DNA from: Paenibacillus sp. MMS20-IR301
GTDB lineage: Bacteria; Bacillota; Bacilli; Paenibacillales; Paenibacillaceae
DNA length: 64,000 bases
Assembly: GCF_032302195.1 (NCBI RefSeq)
Contig: NZ_CP135275.1
Span: forward strand, 5,666,001-5,730,000
Direction of reading: 5' to 3'
This document shows positions 17,247-27,486 of the stretch, one piece after another; position 1 is the stretch's first letter; each line of letters opens with the position of its first letter. The notes below the pieces were generated by a model. That model made no database searches. It saw nothing but the letters and a program-made list of their open reading frames with translations, and was not told the origin of the DNA. Made by a program: the position numbers and the translations under genes.

Positions 17247-18791
17247 TTATTTGCGGCTGGCAATCATGGATTGTCCGGTCATTTCCGCAGGCTGCGGAAG
17301 TCCCATCAAATCGAGAATGGTCGGAGCCACGTCTGCGAGAATACCCGATTCACGCAGCACAACATCTTCAGTCGTAACGATGAAAGGAACAGGGTTAGTG
17401 GTATGAGCTGTGAACGGGCGCCCGTTCTCATCAAATACCATATCCGCATTACCGTGGTCGGCAATGATGATCGCAACGCCGCCTTTGGCAACCACTGCAT
17501 CGACAACTTTACCTACGCATTCGTCCGTTACTTCAACCGCCTTGATGGTAGGCTCCAGCATGCCGGAGTGTCCAACCATATCAGGGTTAGCAAAGTTCAG
17601 GATAATGGCATCCTGTCTGTCCGCTTCGATCTCCGCTACGCAGGCCGCCGCCACTTCGTATGCGCTCATCTCAGGCTTAAGATCATAGGTTGCCACTTTC
17701 GGCGAGTTAATCAGGATACGTGTTTCGCCAGGAAGCTCTTCATCGCGTCCGCCGCTGAAGAAGAAGGTTACGTGCGGATACTTCTCAGTCTCCGCGATAC
17801 GCAGCTGCTTCTTGTTCTGCTGAACCAGTACTTCACCGAGGGTGTTGTCCAGGTTCTTCGGAGAATAGGCCACGTAGCCTTGAACCGTCTCGCTGAAGGT
17901 TGTCAGGCATACGAAGTGCAGGTTCTCAGGGAACTTAGGACCACGGTCGAAGCCGCGGAAATCGGAGTTCGTGAATACCTGCGACAGCTGGATGGCACGG
18001 TCAGGACGGAAGTTAAGGAAAATGACAGAATCGCCGCTCTCCACTGTCGCAACCGGGTTGTTCTGGCTGTCTACAATTACACTCGGCTCCACAAATTCAT
18101 CATACACAGAGTTCTGGTAAGATCCGGTGATGGCCTGAAGTGCATCGGTGTATTTAGGGCCTTCGCCATACACCATTGCACGATAAGCCTTCTCTACACG
18201 TTCCCAGCGTTTGTCACGGTCCATCGCGAAATAACGTCCGGATACTGTAGCAATCGTACCTACACCCACCTCTTCAATCTTGCCAACCAGATCCTGAATG
18301 AACTTCTGTCCACTGTCAGGCGCTACATCACGGCCGTCCATGAAGGCATGAATATACACTTCATGCAAATCTTCTTTTTTGGCCAGATCAAGCATCGCGA
18401 ACAGGTGGTTGATGTGACTGTGCACGCCACCGTCGGATACAAGGGCATAGAGATGAAGCTTTTTGCCGGCTGTCTTGGCGCTTCTCACCGCAGCAACCAG
18501 CGTTTCGTTCTCGAAGAATTCACCATCACGGATCGACTTATCGATGCGGGTCAGATCCTGGTATACGATCCGGCCTGCGCCGATATTAAGGTGTCCTACT
18601 TCAGAGTTACCCATTTGCCCTTCCGGCAGACCTACAGCTTCTCCGCAAGCGGTAAGCGTAGTGTTCGGATATTGCTTCAGGTAACGGTCGTAGTTCGGTT
18701 TATTGGCTTGGGCAACTGCGTTGCCTTCATCCGTATTACGCAAGCCGAATCCATCCATGATGATTAGAGCTACAGGTCTTGGTGCTGACAT
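17247..18791 (-). CDS. gpmI: Phosphoglycerate mutase, 2,3-bisphosphoglycerate-independent
   Basis: Interconverts 3- and 2-phosphoglycerate using two Mn ions. The 514-residue protein has the alkaline-phosphatase-type metal site: IIMDGFGL at the N-terminus, the Ser nucleophile in [16 protein letters not shown] (about residue 62), and the C-terminal [13 protein letters not shown] and [11 protein letters not shown]. The Mn requirement makes the family pH-sensitive in spore formers. It starts 2 bases after tpiA ends and lies 56 bases before eno. Confidence 0.97.
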   Translation of the reverse strand: MSAPRPVALIIMDGFGLRNTDEGNAVAQANKPNYDRYLKQYPNTTLTACGEAVGLPEGQMGNSEVGHLNIGAGRIVYQDLTRIDKSIRDGEFFENETLVAAVRSAKTAGKKLHLYALVSDGGVHSHINHLFAMLDLAKKEDLHEVYIHAFMDGRDVAPDSGQKFIQDLVGKIEEVGVGTIATVSGRYFAMDRDKRWERVEKAYRAMVYGEGPKYTDALQAITGSYQNSVYDEFVEPSVIVDSQNNPVATVESGDSVIFLNFRPDRAIQLSQVFTNSDFRGFDRGPKFPENLHFVCLTTFSETVQGYVAYSPKNLDNTLGEVLVQQNKKQLRIAETEKYPHVTFFFSGGRDEELPGETRILINSPKVATYDLKPEMSAYEVAAACVAEIEADRQDAIILNFANPDMVGHSGMLEPTIKAVEVTDECVGKVVDAVVAKGGVAIIIADHGNADMVFDENGRPFTAHTTNPVPFIVTTEDVVLRESGILADVAPTILDLMGLPQPAEMTGQSMIASRK

Positions 18792-18793
18792 GC

Positions 18794-19576
<783 letters not shown>

Positions 19577-20758
19577 TTACTTGTCGTTCAGTGCTTCTAC
19601 GCCTGGAAGTGCCTTACCTTCCATGAACTCGAGTGATGCGCCGCCGCCAGTGGAGATATGATCCATTTGGTCTGCGAGGTGGAATTTCTCAGCAGCTGCA
19701 GCAGAATCACCACCGCCAATGACAGTGTAGCCTTCAGTAGTTGCACAAGCCTGAGCTACGGCAATTGTACCTTCAGCAAAGATGTCAATTTCAAATACGC
19801 CCATAGGTCCGTTCCAAACAACCAGCTTGGAGTTTTTGATGATATCGGCATAGATTTCACGAGTCTTAGGACCGATGTCCAGACCTTCCCAGCCAGCAGG
19901 AATTTCAGTTACATCTACAATTTTGGTGTTGGCATCTGCACCGAATTTATCAGCAACAACTACGTCAACCGGAAGCACAAAGTTTTTGCCCAGTGCTTTG
20001 GCTTTTTCGATAAATCCAAGTGCCGCATCGATCTTGTCGTTATCTACCAGGGAATTTCCGATTTCGAAGCCTTGCGCTTTGGTGAAGGTGTAGGAAAGGC
20101 CGCCGCCAATCAGTACGTTGTCAGCCAGAGTCAGCAGGTTGTCGATTACGTCAATTTTGTCTTTAACCTTGGAACCGCCGATGATGGCAGTGAAAGGACG
20201 CTCAGGGTTCGAGAGAGCCTTGCCCAGTACGGACAATTCCTTCTCCATCAGAAGCCCGGATACTGCAGGCAGGAAGTGAGCGATACCTTCTGTCGATGCA
20301 TGTGCACGGTGAGCTGCGCCGAATGCGTCATTGACGAACAGGTCAGCCAGTTCAGCGAACTGTTTTGCCAGTTCAGGATCATTCTTCTCTTCACCTTTGT
20401 AGAAACGTACATTCTCAAGCACAAGCACATCACCGTTGTTCAGTTCAGCGATTTGCGCTTTCACTGCTTCACCAACAGCTTCATCAGCTTTCGCTACCGG
20501 TTTGCCGAGCAGCTCGGACAGACGCTCAGCAGCGGAAGTGAGACGCATGGAATCGACGAATTCACCTTTAGGACGGCCCATGTGGCTGGCCAGAATGACC
20601 TTTGCACCGTTCTCGATCAGGTATTTAATTGTAGGAAGAGTTTCGCGGATACGGGTATCATCGGTGATTTTACCGTCTTCCACTGGCACGTTGAAATCTA
20701 CGCGTACAAATACGCGCTTGCCTGTTACTTCTACATCACGGACGCTTTTTTTGTTCAT
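19577..20758 (-). CDS. pgk: Phosphoglycerate kinase
   Basis: Transfers phosphate from 1,3-bisphosphoglycerate to ADP. I place the start at ATG 20758 ([11 protein letters not shown]), which matches the family N-terminus; GGAGG lies 11 bases upstream, and earlier in-frame starts (20797, 20767) give atypical extensions. The protein is 393 residues. Substrate motifs RVDFNVP and SHMGRPKG and the C-terminal nucleotide loop GGGDSAAA are intact. A structured leader separates it from gap. Confidence 0.95.
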   Translation of the reverse strand: MNKKSVRDVEVTGKRVFVRVDFNVPVEDGKITDDTRIRETLPTIKYLIENGAKVILASHMGRPKGEFVDSMRLTSAAERLSELLGKPVAKADEAVGEAVKAQIAELNNGDVLVLENVRFYKGEEKNDPELAKQFAELADLFVNDAFGAAHRAHASTEGIAHFLPAVSGLLMEKELSVLGKALSNPERPFTAIIGGSKVKDKIDVIDNLLTLADNVLIGGGLSYTFTKAQGFEIGNSLVDNDKIDAALGFIEKAKALGKNFVLPVDVVVADKFGADANTKIVDVTEIPAGWEGLDIGPKTREIYADIIKNSKLVVWNGPMGVFEIDIFAEGTIAVAQACATTEGYTVIGGGDSAAAAEKFHLADQMDHISTGGGASLEFMEGKALPGVEALNDK

Positions 20759-20828
20759 GATTAACATTTCCTCCACACCCAAAATTGGTTCATTCACGAA
20801 TCCATTTGATCAAGTAGAAACAGCTGTG

Positions 20829-20899
20829 CCGTCCTCCTAGGGACGGTACCGTTTCAGCGAGAAATAGAAGGATACTTTATAGCGACAAGGCTATAAAGT
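20829..20899 (-). promoter_or_regulatory. Two stem-loops in the pgk leader
   Basis: The perfect 10-bp inverted repeat ACTTTATAGC/GCTATAAAGT with a 6-base loop (20874-20899) and CCGTCC/GGACGG (20829-20846) lie in the 5' leader of pgk, after the gap terminator-like stem. No riboswitch family was recognised. Possible roles are mRNA stabilisation, processing or attenuation. Confidence 0.45.
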
Positions 20900-20914
20900 C
20901 TTATATTTTTAGAA

Positions 20915-20947
20915 AGAGCGGAAACAGGCTTTCATTGTTTCCGCTCT
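20915..20947 (-). terminator. Strong stem-loop between gap and pgk
   Basis: A perfect 12-bp stem AGAGCGGAAACA/TGTTTCCGCTCT with a 9-base loop lies 28 bases after the gap stop. On the minus strand it is followed by TTCTAAAAATAT, not by a real T tract, so it may be a partial terminator or an RNA end-protecting structure that sets gap apart from the distal genes. Confidence 0.6.
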
Positions 20948-20974
20948 ATGGTAATGCTTATATTAAATCCGGTA

Positions 20975-21985
20975 TTACTTAGCCAGCTTTGCGAAGTGCT
21001 CCAAAGTGCGAACGAGCTGTGCAGTGTAAGACATTTCATTGTCGTACCAAGCAACAGTTTTAACCAGTTGTTTGTCGCCAACAGTCAGGACTTTGGTTTG
21101 AGTTGCATCGTACAGGGAACCGAAAGTCATACCCTTGATGTCGGAAGATACGATTTCATCTTCAGTGTAGCCGTAAGTTTCCGGATCGGAAGCTTCTTTC
21201 ATGGCTGCGTTGATTTCTTCAACAGTAACATTCTTATCCAGAACAGTTACCAGCTCAGTCAGGGAACCAGTAGCAACAGGCACGCGTTGTGCTGCTCCGT
21301 CAAGTTTACCTTTCAGTTCTGGAATTACCAGGCCAATTGCTTTAGCAGCACCTGTAGTGTTAGGGATGATGTTCTCAGCAGCAGCGCGGGCGCGTCTGAA
21401 GTCGCCTTTAGCGTGTGGAGCATCAAGAGTGTTCTGGTCGCCAGTGTAAGCGTGGATTGTAGTCATCAGGCCTTCTACGATACCGAACTTGTCGTTCAGA
21501 ACTTTTGCCATTGGAGCCAGGCAGTTAGTTGTGCAAGAAGCGCCGGAGATTACAGTTTCGGAACCATCAAGGATGTCATGGTTAACGTTGTAAACAACAG
21601 TCTTCATGTCGCCGGTAGCTGGAGCGGAAATAACCACTTTCTTAGCTCCGCCTTTCAGGTGCTTCTCAGCTGCTTCTTTAGTTGTGAAGAAACCTGTGCA
21701 CTCCAGAACGATGTCTACGCCAAGCTCGCCCCAAGGAAGTTCTTCAGGGTTGCGGTTAGCCAGAACCTTAACTTCTTTACCGTTTACTTTGAAGAATCCG
21801 TCATGAACTTCAACGTCTCCCTGGAATTTACCTTGAGTTGTATCATATTTAAGCAAATGAGCAAGCATCTTAGCGTCAGTCAAGTCGTTGATTGCTACCA
21901 CTTCGATACCTTCTACATTTTGAATACGGCGGAATGCAAGGCGTCCAATACGTCCAAAACCGTTAATACCAACTTTTACACTCAT
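20975..21985 (-). CDS. gap: Glyceraldehyde-3-phosphate dehydrogenase, glycolytic (GapA-type)
   Basis: Oxidises glyceraldehyde 3-phosphate with NAD to 1,3-bisphosphoglycerate. The 336-residue protein has the NAD-binding [14 protein letters not shown], the catalytic Cys in [12 protein letters not shown], and WYDNEMSYT near the end. Asp in AINDLTD after the Rossmann strand points to NAD preference. Start ATG 21985 follows AGGAGGAAC. It lies directly after cggR, as in the CggR-controlled operon of Bacillus. Confidence 0.97.
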   Translation of the reverse strand: MSVKVGINGFGRIGRLAFRRIQNVEGIEVVAINDLTDAKMLAHLLKYDTTQGKFQGDVEVHDGFFKVNGKEVKVLANRNPEELPWGELGVDIVLECTGFFTTKEAAEKHLKGGAKKVVISAPATGDMKTVVYNVNHDILDGSETVISGASCTTNCLAPMAKVLNDKFGIVEGLMTTIHAYTGDQNTLDAPHAKGDFRRARAAAENIIPNTTGAAKAIGLVIPELKGKLDGAAQRVPVATGSLTELVTVLDKNVTVEEINAAMKEASDPETYGYTEDEIVSSDIKGMTFGSLYDATQTKVLTVGDKQLVKTVAWYDNEMSYTAQLVRTLEHFAKLAK

Positions 21986-22101
21986 TGAATAGTTCCTCCT
22001 AGATTTCGTTTTATTTATTCAAGACAGGCCGTGAGGCTCGTCAAGACAACAATGTTAAGTATAATGCAAAATACCTTCGCGTGCTCCCCATTAATTGGGA
22101 A

Positions 22102-23154
22102 CTATAGCACTTGCTGCAACTGTTTGTCGATTTCTTTGCCGATTTCGACCGCAGCCGCTTCATCCGTCACCAGAATATCCTCTTGCCCGAACCGCAGCAT
22201 CGCATGAATAGCCTTAGCCTTGCGTTTGCCTCCGGCAATACCGATAACAACCTCTGTCCGGAGAATGTCTTCCAGGCGAAGTCCCATGGTCAGCATGGTA
22301 TGAACCACTTCGCCGTTCTCATTGAAGTAATAGCCGAACGATTCGGCTACGGCCCCTTCGCCCTGAATCTCGGAGATAGTCTCCTCATCCAGCCTGCGGC
22401 GGTGGGTCATTTCAATGGCATCGCCAATTCCATGCACAATAATACGTGATCTGCGGATAATCTGCACAATCTCTCCGATATTGGAGTCCAGTGCAAGCGA
22501 CTGATAAGCATCCCCGCTAAGCAGATCCGGCACATGCAGCAGGCGGTAGTTAGCGCCAAGCCGCTTGGCCATGGTTGATGCAATGGTGTTGGCCTGTATC
22601 TCCATGCTCTCTCCCAGTCCCCCGCGCGCCGGAACGACCCAGGCGTTCTTATAGGAAAGGGATAACGGAGGGGTCAGCTGGTCGGCCATTTCTGCCAGGG
22701 TTGATCCTCCCGTAACGGCAATCGTATCATCGCCGTGCATGAAGCTGAGCAGTGCCTTGGAGCCGGCCCGCCCCAGTTCACGTTTGGTGAACAGCGATGT
22801 CTCACAGTCGCCAGGTACCACTACTACTTTGGTGAGACCGTACGTTGAACGAATTTTCTCTTCCAGATCATCCAGGCCGAAGAGGCTCTTGGCGATCGGC
22901 TCCAGCAGGTCAAGCAGTCTGCGACCGGCATCGCTAATGCGCATACCGACGCTCTCGATCTCAATGAGCCCTTGCGATTTCAGAAGATCCGTCTCGGCGC
23001 GCAGCACCCGCTCGGTCATATCAAGCGACGCGGCCAGCGTTCTGCGCCCAATAATATCGGACAGCATGATCTGATGTAGAATCGTATACCGTCTCTTAAG
23101 GGTTTCCATGAGATCAGGCAGAAGCTGCTTTTGGATTTCCAATAGATTACGCAT
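22102..23154 (-). CDS. cggR: Central glycolytic genes regulator CggR
   Basis: A SorC-family repressor that blocks the glycolytic operon and is released by fructose 1,6-bisphosphate. The 350-residue protein has an N-terminal winged HTH (about 30-75: LSDIIGRRTLAASLDMTERV) and a phosphosugar-binding domain (GDCETSLFTKRELG, then VTGGSTLAEMA and GIAGGKRKAKAI). Start ATG 23154 behind AGGAGTG. It heads the operon and has its own operator 45-80 bases upstream, so it is autoregulated by inference. Confidence 0.95.
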   Translation of the reverse strand: MRNLLEIQKQLLPDLMETLKRRYTILHQIMLSDIIGRRTLAASLDMTERVLRAETDLLKSQGLIEIESVGMRISDAGRRLLDLLEPIAKSLFGLDDLEEKIRSTYGLTKVVVVPGDCETSLFTKRELGRAGSKALLSFMHGDDTIAVTGGSTLAEMADQLTPPLSLSYKNAWVVPARGGLGESMEIQANTIASTMAKRLGANYRLLHVPDLLSGDAYQSLALDSNIGEIVQIIRRSRIIVHGIGDAIEMTHRRRLDEETISEIQGEGAVAESFGYYFNENGEVVHTMLTMGLRLEDILRTEVVIGIAGGKRKAKAIHAMLRFGQEDILVTDEAAAVEIGKEIDKQLQQVL

Positions 23155-23198
23155 ACTTTCACTCCTGCAACTTCGTCTTTCTCTTTCCCCTTGTTCGT

Positions 23199-23269
23199 GG
23201 TCTTAAAATGTCCCGGGTTAACTTTTTAAGTCCCACCCATATTCTACCCAAAACTGACGCGGAGTGCAA
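23199..23269 (-). promoter_or_regulatory. cggR promoter and CggR operator
   Basis: On the minus strand -35 TTGCAC (23269-23264), 17 bases, -10 TAGAAT (23246-23241). Immediately downstream, GGGAC (23234-23230), 15 bases, GGGAC (23214-23210) and then ATTTTAAGACC match the tandem CggR site of Bacillus, where the same 15-base spacing separates the two GGGAC boxes. Binding would block promoter clearance of the glycolytic operon. Confidence 0.8.
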
Positions 23270-23444
23270 GTGTTCCGAGAGTATAATTCTCAGGCCGGTT
23301 TATTCTTATACATCCGTCGGTCCTTGAGAGGGCCGTCCGGACCAAAACTGCGCCGGAAAACACTCTTAGGCCTGCTTGTCCGGCTGCAGGCTTTCCTGAA
23401 ATATTAGCTTTCAAAACTATTTTTGATCAGCTTAGCTTAAGGCA
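23270..23444. other. Gene-free stretch between cggR promoter and tRNA-Arg promoter
   Basis: About 175 bases with no open frame or RNA family recognised. It contains GC-rich, weakly palindromic segments (around GGGCCGTCCGGACC) whose role is unknown. Confidence 0.4.
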
Positions 23445-23473
23445 TTGCTTTTATCTGATAAGTATATTATAAT
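23445..23473 (+). promoter_or_regulatory. Promoter of tRNA-Arg
   Basis: -35 TTGCTT (23445-23450), 17 bases, -10 TATAAT (23468-23473), ending 10 bases before the tRNA. Confidence 0.75.
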
Positions 23474-23483
23474 AATTTCTGTT

Positions 23484-23558
23484 GCGCCCGTGGTCCAATG
23501 GATATGACGTAGGCCTCCGAAGCCTGAGATCCAAGTTCGATTCTTGGCGGGCGCGCCA
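23484..23558 (+). tRNA. tRNA-Arg (anticodon CCG)
   Basis: A 75-base cloverleaf: acceptor GCGCCCG/CGGGCGC, discriminator G, encoded CCA, anticodon loop CTCCGAA, T-arm with GTTCGATTC. It reads CGG codons. The gene is isolated on the plus strand, with its own promoter and terminator. Confidence 0.93.
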
Positions 23559-23589
23559 TCATTTACAACTTAACCAAATAAATATATTT

Positions 23590-23625
23590 GACCCGCAAAT
23601 TGGTAATTTACTTTGCGGGTCTTTT
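23590..23625 (+). terminator. Terminator of tRNA-Arg
   Basis: Perfect 10-bp stem GACCCGCAAA/TTTGCGGGTC with a 12-base loop, followed by TTTT. Confidence 0.85.
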
Positions 23626-23659
23626 CATGCTGCAGAAATTTTTGACCGCACAGAACTTA

Positions 23660-23703
23660 ATGCAGGATGGCCGCGTTCAAGCACAACAGTTCCCATCCTG
23701 CAT
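23660..23703 (-). repeat. Inverted repeat after the secreted protein gene
   Basis: ATGCAGGATGG and CCATCCTGCAT pair perfectly over a 22-base loop, 35 bases past the stop of the secreted repeat protein gene. There is no T tract, so this is more likely an RNA end-stabilising structure than an intrinsic terminator. Confidence 0.5.
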
Positions 23704-23737
23704 CACCTTACGTTATTAATAATCTTCGCCGAATTAA

Positions 23738-25714
23738 TTAAGGTTTATATGTCAGATACGTCCCCTTGTTTCCCACAACAATGTATTGCTGCCCGTCCCA
23801 GATAATTCCCGTCAAGTACTCTGATGTCCCCGACTTCATCTTGGTCCAGGTCTTGCCGTCGGCAGAGCGCAGGATTAACCCGCCGGCCCCCACTGCCATG
23901 AACTCTCCGTTGCCGTAAATTACGGAACTGAGCCGGTCTTCCTTCTTCGAATTATGATCAACCCAGATGAAATAATACTTCTCATAGGCTGTATAAGCCG
24001 GAAATGCTGCCTTAATCCACTTGCCGTTCTCCAGGTAGTAGAGCAGCGTTCCTTCTTTCTCCGAATATTGATACTTAACGGTGCGGTTATTGCCCGAAAC
24101 GGTAACCGGTTCATTGTCTATGCTCTGCTTCTTAGCCGGAGAGACATCGATCCAATTTTCTTTGTTTGTGTCATAGTTATAAACTTTGCCAAAGCGTGTA
24201 CGTCCGGTAAACTTCTGGCCGTCCCATTTGACATCAACCCCGTTGTCGAGTTCATAGAAAACACTGCCTTTGGAAGTACCTTCGCTGCTTATTCTGGTGA
24301 AGGTATAGGTGTTCGCCAACACCCTCCAATGCCAGTCCTCCTGGCTCAGCAGAAATGCGAAATCGCCTGCAGGATTAGTATCAGCACTGTCCACATTAAA
24401 CGTTCTGTCGAAGGCATACGGGCTATCCCACTGGACTCTGTCTGTTGATGTCAGAAATCTGCCATTGGAACCGTACAAGTAATAGCTGCCAGACTGATAG
24501 CCGATTCCGTAAATATCGAACCCAAACGAGGATTTCGCTTCCTGAACCGTGTGCTTCGTGAAGCTTACCAGGTCCGGGGAGGTGTAGATGCCTCCGAACG
24601 AGGTAACGGCTATGTATTGTCTGCCATCCCAGATGGTCTTGTAGAAATTGATCCGGTCCGGATTAATTTGTGAGATAGTATTCAGGCCAGGGTCTCCTTT
24701 GTCCACTTCCTCTGATAGGCCCGTATTCTCGAAGATATTAACACTCGTCCAGCTTACCCCATCGGCCGAACTGGCCAGATAACCGCCATTCAGGTTCATC
24801 ACATAACGGCCATTCATATAGTCGACCGTATCAGGCGCAGAGGATTGCGTCCAGTCCAGCAGCTTCTTGTTCGCGGCGTTGAACAGCTTGCTGCCCCAGC
24901 TGTCTGCAACAGCTGCGCCAGGCTGCGGACGTGCCGAATCATAGATGACTTTGGCCGCAACATAACCTTTGGAGCCGTAAGTTAAATCTTCTGCCTTATA
25001 ATCGTTAACGGTCCAGTTTACCAGATTTTTGCTGGAGAGCACATTTCTTTCCGTCAATATAAAATAGGCACCGTTAATGTATTTAATTCTGGCAGCTTGA
25101 TACTGGTACTGCGCCGCTTGCACAGTCTTCCAGGATTTTCCGTCCTTTGAACTGGAGACATACACATAACCGGTTCTGGATGAATTCTCGCGCTTAGCTT
25201 CACAACCCTTTGACGGCTCCGAAGGAAAGCAGAACGCATCCATCTGCGTTAACACGACAAACTGCTTACCGTCCCAGATTACACTAGTATTAGTGACACT
25301 CCGCTGTTTCGAGAAATCACCTGTCTCTGCTTCCTTCATTGTGGGCACCTGGCTTTTGGTCAAAACGATAGCCTGTCTGCTCCATTTCAGGCCATCTGCC
25401 GAAGTCAGCAGGACGTTCTGCTCCCCTACCGCAGTAAAGACACCATTGCCGTACGCTACAGAGAGCAGATTAGTACTGATGCCTGTCTGTACGACATGCC
25501 AATTCTCCCCGTCCTCCGATCTCACAATGGCTCCAGCACCGCCGGCTGCAACATAAATTCCTTTGCCGTTGGTAACGTCATACAGATCACTGCCAAAGAA
25601 CACTGAGGACTTTGCAAATGAATACACGGGCTGAGCCGCAGCAAATACCCCTCCGGCCGGAAGCAGCAGCAGGCAGAGCATAATCAATAGCGGATTTATT
25701 ATTTTTTTGGACAA
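23738..25714 (-). CDS. Secreted protein with Asp-box-like repeats (beta-propeller)
   Basis: A 658-residue protein. I choose TTG 25714 as start because AAGGAGGA lies 7 bases upstream; the longer frame from a TTG at 25750 has no such site. A Sec signal peptide (KKIINPLLIMLCLLLLPAGG ... FAAAQ) is clear. The body repeats S-x-D-G-x-x-W motifs (SEDGENW, SADGLKW, SSKDGKSW, SADGVSW, SADGKTW), each preceded by a YGNGxFxAVG-type strand, as in BNR/sialidase-like or photosystem-assembly-type beta-propellers. No catalytic residues can be assigned. It is probably an extracellular binding or structural protein, and it is monocistronic. Confidence 0.75.
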   Translation of the reverse strand: MSKKIINPLLIMLCLLLLPAGGVFAAAQPVYSFAKSSVFFGSDLYDVTNGKGIYVAAGGAGAIVRSEDGENWHVVQTGISTNLLSVAYGNGVFTAVGEQNVLLTSADGLKWSRQAIVLTKSQVPTMKEAETGDFSKQRSVTNTSVIWDGKQFVVLTQMDAFCFPSEPSKGCEAKRENSSRTGYVYVSSSKDGKSWKTVQAAQYQYQAARIKYINGAYFILTERNVLSSKNLVNWTVNDYKAEDLTYGSKGYVAAKVIYDSARPQPGAAVADSWGSKLFNAANKKLLDWTQSSAPDTVDYMNGRYVMNLNGGYLASSADGVSWTSVNIFENTGLSEEVDKGDPGLNTISQINPDRINFYKTIWDGRQYIAVTSFGGIYTSPDLVSFTKHTVQEAKSSFGFDIYGIGYQSGSYYLYGSNGRFLTSTDRVQWDSPYAFDRTFNVDSADTNPAGDFAFLLSQEDWHWRVLANTYTFTRISSEGTSKGSVFYELDNGVDVKWDGQKFTGRTRFGKVYNYDTNKENWIDVSPAKKQSIDNEPVTVSGNNRTVKYQYSEKEGTLLYYLENGKWIKAAFPAYTAYEKYYFIWVDHNSKKEDRLSSVIYGNGEFMAVGAGGLILRSADGKTWTKMKSGTSEYLTGIIWDGQQYIVVGNKGTYLTYKP

Positions 25715-25900
25715 CTGTGTCTCCTCCTTAAGATTAAAAAAATATTTCAATGTATAATTTTAGTATAGTAGTTAACTATTTAGTGGGAAGTGACTTATTT
25801 ACACTTTCAAAATTATTCCGGAAATATGACTAAATACCCGGATAGGGAGAAGAAGATTTCCGCAAAAGCCACCGGGCCGGAAATCTTTTTAGAAAGCGGG

Positions 25901-25940
25901 TTTGACTTTCTTTGACTTTTTGTTTGAATTTGTTTATCAT
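25901..25940 (+). promoter_or_regulatory. clpP promoter with CtsR operator
   Basis: The tandem heptads TTTGACT-TTC-TTTGACT (25901-25917) are the reverse complement of the CtsR consensus RGTCAAA-NAN-RGTCAAA. The second heptad doubles as the -35 TTGACT (25912-25917), 17 bases before -10 TATCAT (25935-25940). CtsR would repress clpP until heat or protein stress. Confidence 0.85.
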
Positions 25941-26007
25941 GTGGTTATTACGGTAACAGTAAGAAATGAATAACATTCGAAGCACCAATTTCAAGGAGGT
26001 TTTCCAC

Positions 26008-26604
26008 GTGAGTTATATTCCTATGGTAGTAGAACAGAGCAACCGCGGTGAGCGCGCTTATGACATCTATTCCCGCCTGCTGAAGGACCGCATCATTTTC
26101 CTTGGAACGGAGGTTAATGACGTGGTAGCCAACTCCATCATCGCCCAAATGCTCTTCCTGGCTGCCGAGGACCCGGATAAGGATATTCACCTGTATGTGA
26201 ACAGCCCCGGCGGTTCCATTACAGCGGGTATGGCTATATTTGATACAATGCAGTACATTAAGCCGGATGTATCCACCATCTGCGTAGGGATGGCTGCTTC
26301 CATGGGAGCATTCCTGCTGAATGCCGGCGCCAAGGGCAAACGCTTTGCTTTGCCGAACAGCGAAATCATGATTCACCAGCCGCTGGGCGGCGCACAGGGC
26401 CAGGCTTCCGATATCGAGATCCGCGCCCGCCGCATCATCAAGCTGCGTGAGAAGCTGAACCGCATTCTGTCTGAACGTACCGGCCAGCCGCTGGAGAAGA
26501 TCGAGAAGGATACTGACCGCGATTACTTCATGAGCGCTGCTGATGCTGCTGAGTATGGTATCGTTGATAAAGTTATTGAGAAGACTTTGCCGACAGGCGT
26601 ATAA
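26008..26604 (+). CDS. clpP: ATP-dependent Clp protease proteolytic subunit ClpP
   Basis: A serine protease that forms the barrel of the Clp machines. The start is GTG 26008 behind AAGGAGGT; the open frame extends 14 codons upstream to an ATG in the leader. The 198-residue product matches the family length. The catalytic triad is visible: Ser in GMAASMGAF (about 98), His in [10 protein letters not shown] (about 123) and Asp in DTDRDYFM (about 172). Monocistronic, under CtsR-type control, with a strong terminator. Confidence 0.97.
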   Translation: MSYIPMVVEQSNRGERAYDIYSRLLKDRIIFLGTEVNDVVANSIIAQMLFLAAEDPDKDIHLYVNSPGGSITAGMAIFDTMQYIKPDVSTICVGMAASMGAFLLNAGAKGKRFALPNSEIMIHQPLGGAQGQASDIEIRARRIIKLREKLNRILSERTGQPLEKIEKDTDRDYFMSAADAAEYGIVDKVIEKTLPTGV

Positions 26605-26609
26605 TCGTC

Positions 26610-26663
26610 CACACTAAAAAGGCTGCCAGAACCCGTAAGGGTTCCGGCAGCCTTTTTAGTGTG
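26610..26663. terminator. Bidirectional terminator between clpP and GDSL gene
   Basis: A long hairpin with CACTAAAAAGGCTGCC paired to GGCAGCCTTTTTAGTG and an inner GAACC/GGTTC extension. The T runs on both strands serve the two convergent genes. Confidence 0.9.
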
Positions 26664-26714
26664 CTTAAGCAAGTGCGGCGTGCATCAGCCATCCCGGGAC
26701 ACAAAGCCCTCCCA

Positions 26715-27353
26715 TCAGCCCAGGCGCCCATATCCCAGGTTATCCAGCTTCCCGGCGATGACGCGGTAGCCTCTGCCGTTAGGATGAATGTGGTCAATGA
26801 ACAGCAAACCGCGTTCATTGCCGGCAAATTCATTGTAAATGGAAGCAAATCCGCATACCCTGCTGCTGTATCCTGCAGTATATCTGTTAAACTGCCTCAC
26901 CCAATCCGTAGCTTCATCTATTTGCGGATAGGGGTTATATAAACCGACAATCCGGATGAGATAAGGCCCCGGCATTCCGGCCTTCAGCTGTGACAGCGTA
27001 CTCATGATATCGCTGATATTCCGTTTGCAGTTGCGCAGCGCCTTCTGCAGCAGCGGCGGCAGATCACCAGGGCGCGTACCGGCAGCTTTGGCCGCTTTGA
27101 TTAGGTCATTACCACCAATCGAGATCGTAATCAGATCGGCATCCTGAATGGCCCGCCGGAAGTTGTAATCCGTCTTCAGCCGCTGCTCCAGCCCCTCGGT
27201 AGTCAAACCGTTAACGCCCAGATTGGTCAGATGGACCGGGGCACGCAGTCTGGCCTCCGCCATCCTGCGGTAGACCGGCACGAAGCCGTTACCGGGCAGC
27301 GCTCCGAACCCCGTCGTCAAAGAATCGCCGATTGCTGTATACTGATAGCTCAT
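26715..27353 (-). CDS. SGNH/GDSL-type esterase or lipase
   Basis: A 212-residue hydrolase with the four family blocks: GDSLTTGFG with the Ser nucleophile near residue 10, the Gly in NLGVNGLTTEG, the Asn in ISIGGNDL, and the catalytic Asp/His in FIDHIHPNGRGY near the C-terminus. No signal peptide is seen, so it is probably cytoplasmic. Likely substrates are acyl or acetyl esters. It starts at ATG 27353 behind GGGGGTGG and converges on clpP. Confidence 0.85.
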   Translation of the reverse strand: MSYQYTAIGDSLTTGFGALPGNGFVPVYRRMAEARLRAPVHLTNLGVNGLTTEGLEQRLKTDYNFRRAIQDADLITISIGGNDLIKAAKAAGTRPGDLPPLLQKALRNCKRNISDIMSTLSQLKAGMPGPYLIRIVGLYNPYPQIDEATDWVRQFNRYTAGYSSRVCGFASIYNEFAGNERGLLFIDHIHPNGRGYRVIAGKLDNLGYGRLG

Positions 27354-27441
27354 CTGTATCCACCCCCGTTCATTAAGCCAGCTTCTTTCTTTAGCTTATG
27401 AAGCGGCGGTGCAGCCGGGAACGGCGAGATGTCCATAATAA

Positions 27442-27478
27442 TAAGAGGCAGGCTGAGTAGTGATCAGCCTGCCTCTTA
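27442..27478 (-). terminator. Terminator of the DUF3298-type gene
   Basis: Perfect 14-bp stem TAAGAGGCAGGCTG/CAGCCTGCCTCTTA with a 9-base loop, followed on the minus strand by a T-rich tract. Confidence 0.75.
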
Positions 27479-27486
27479 CATGATTC

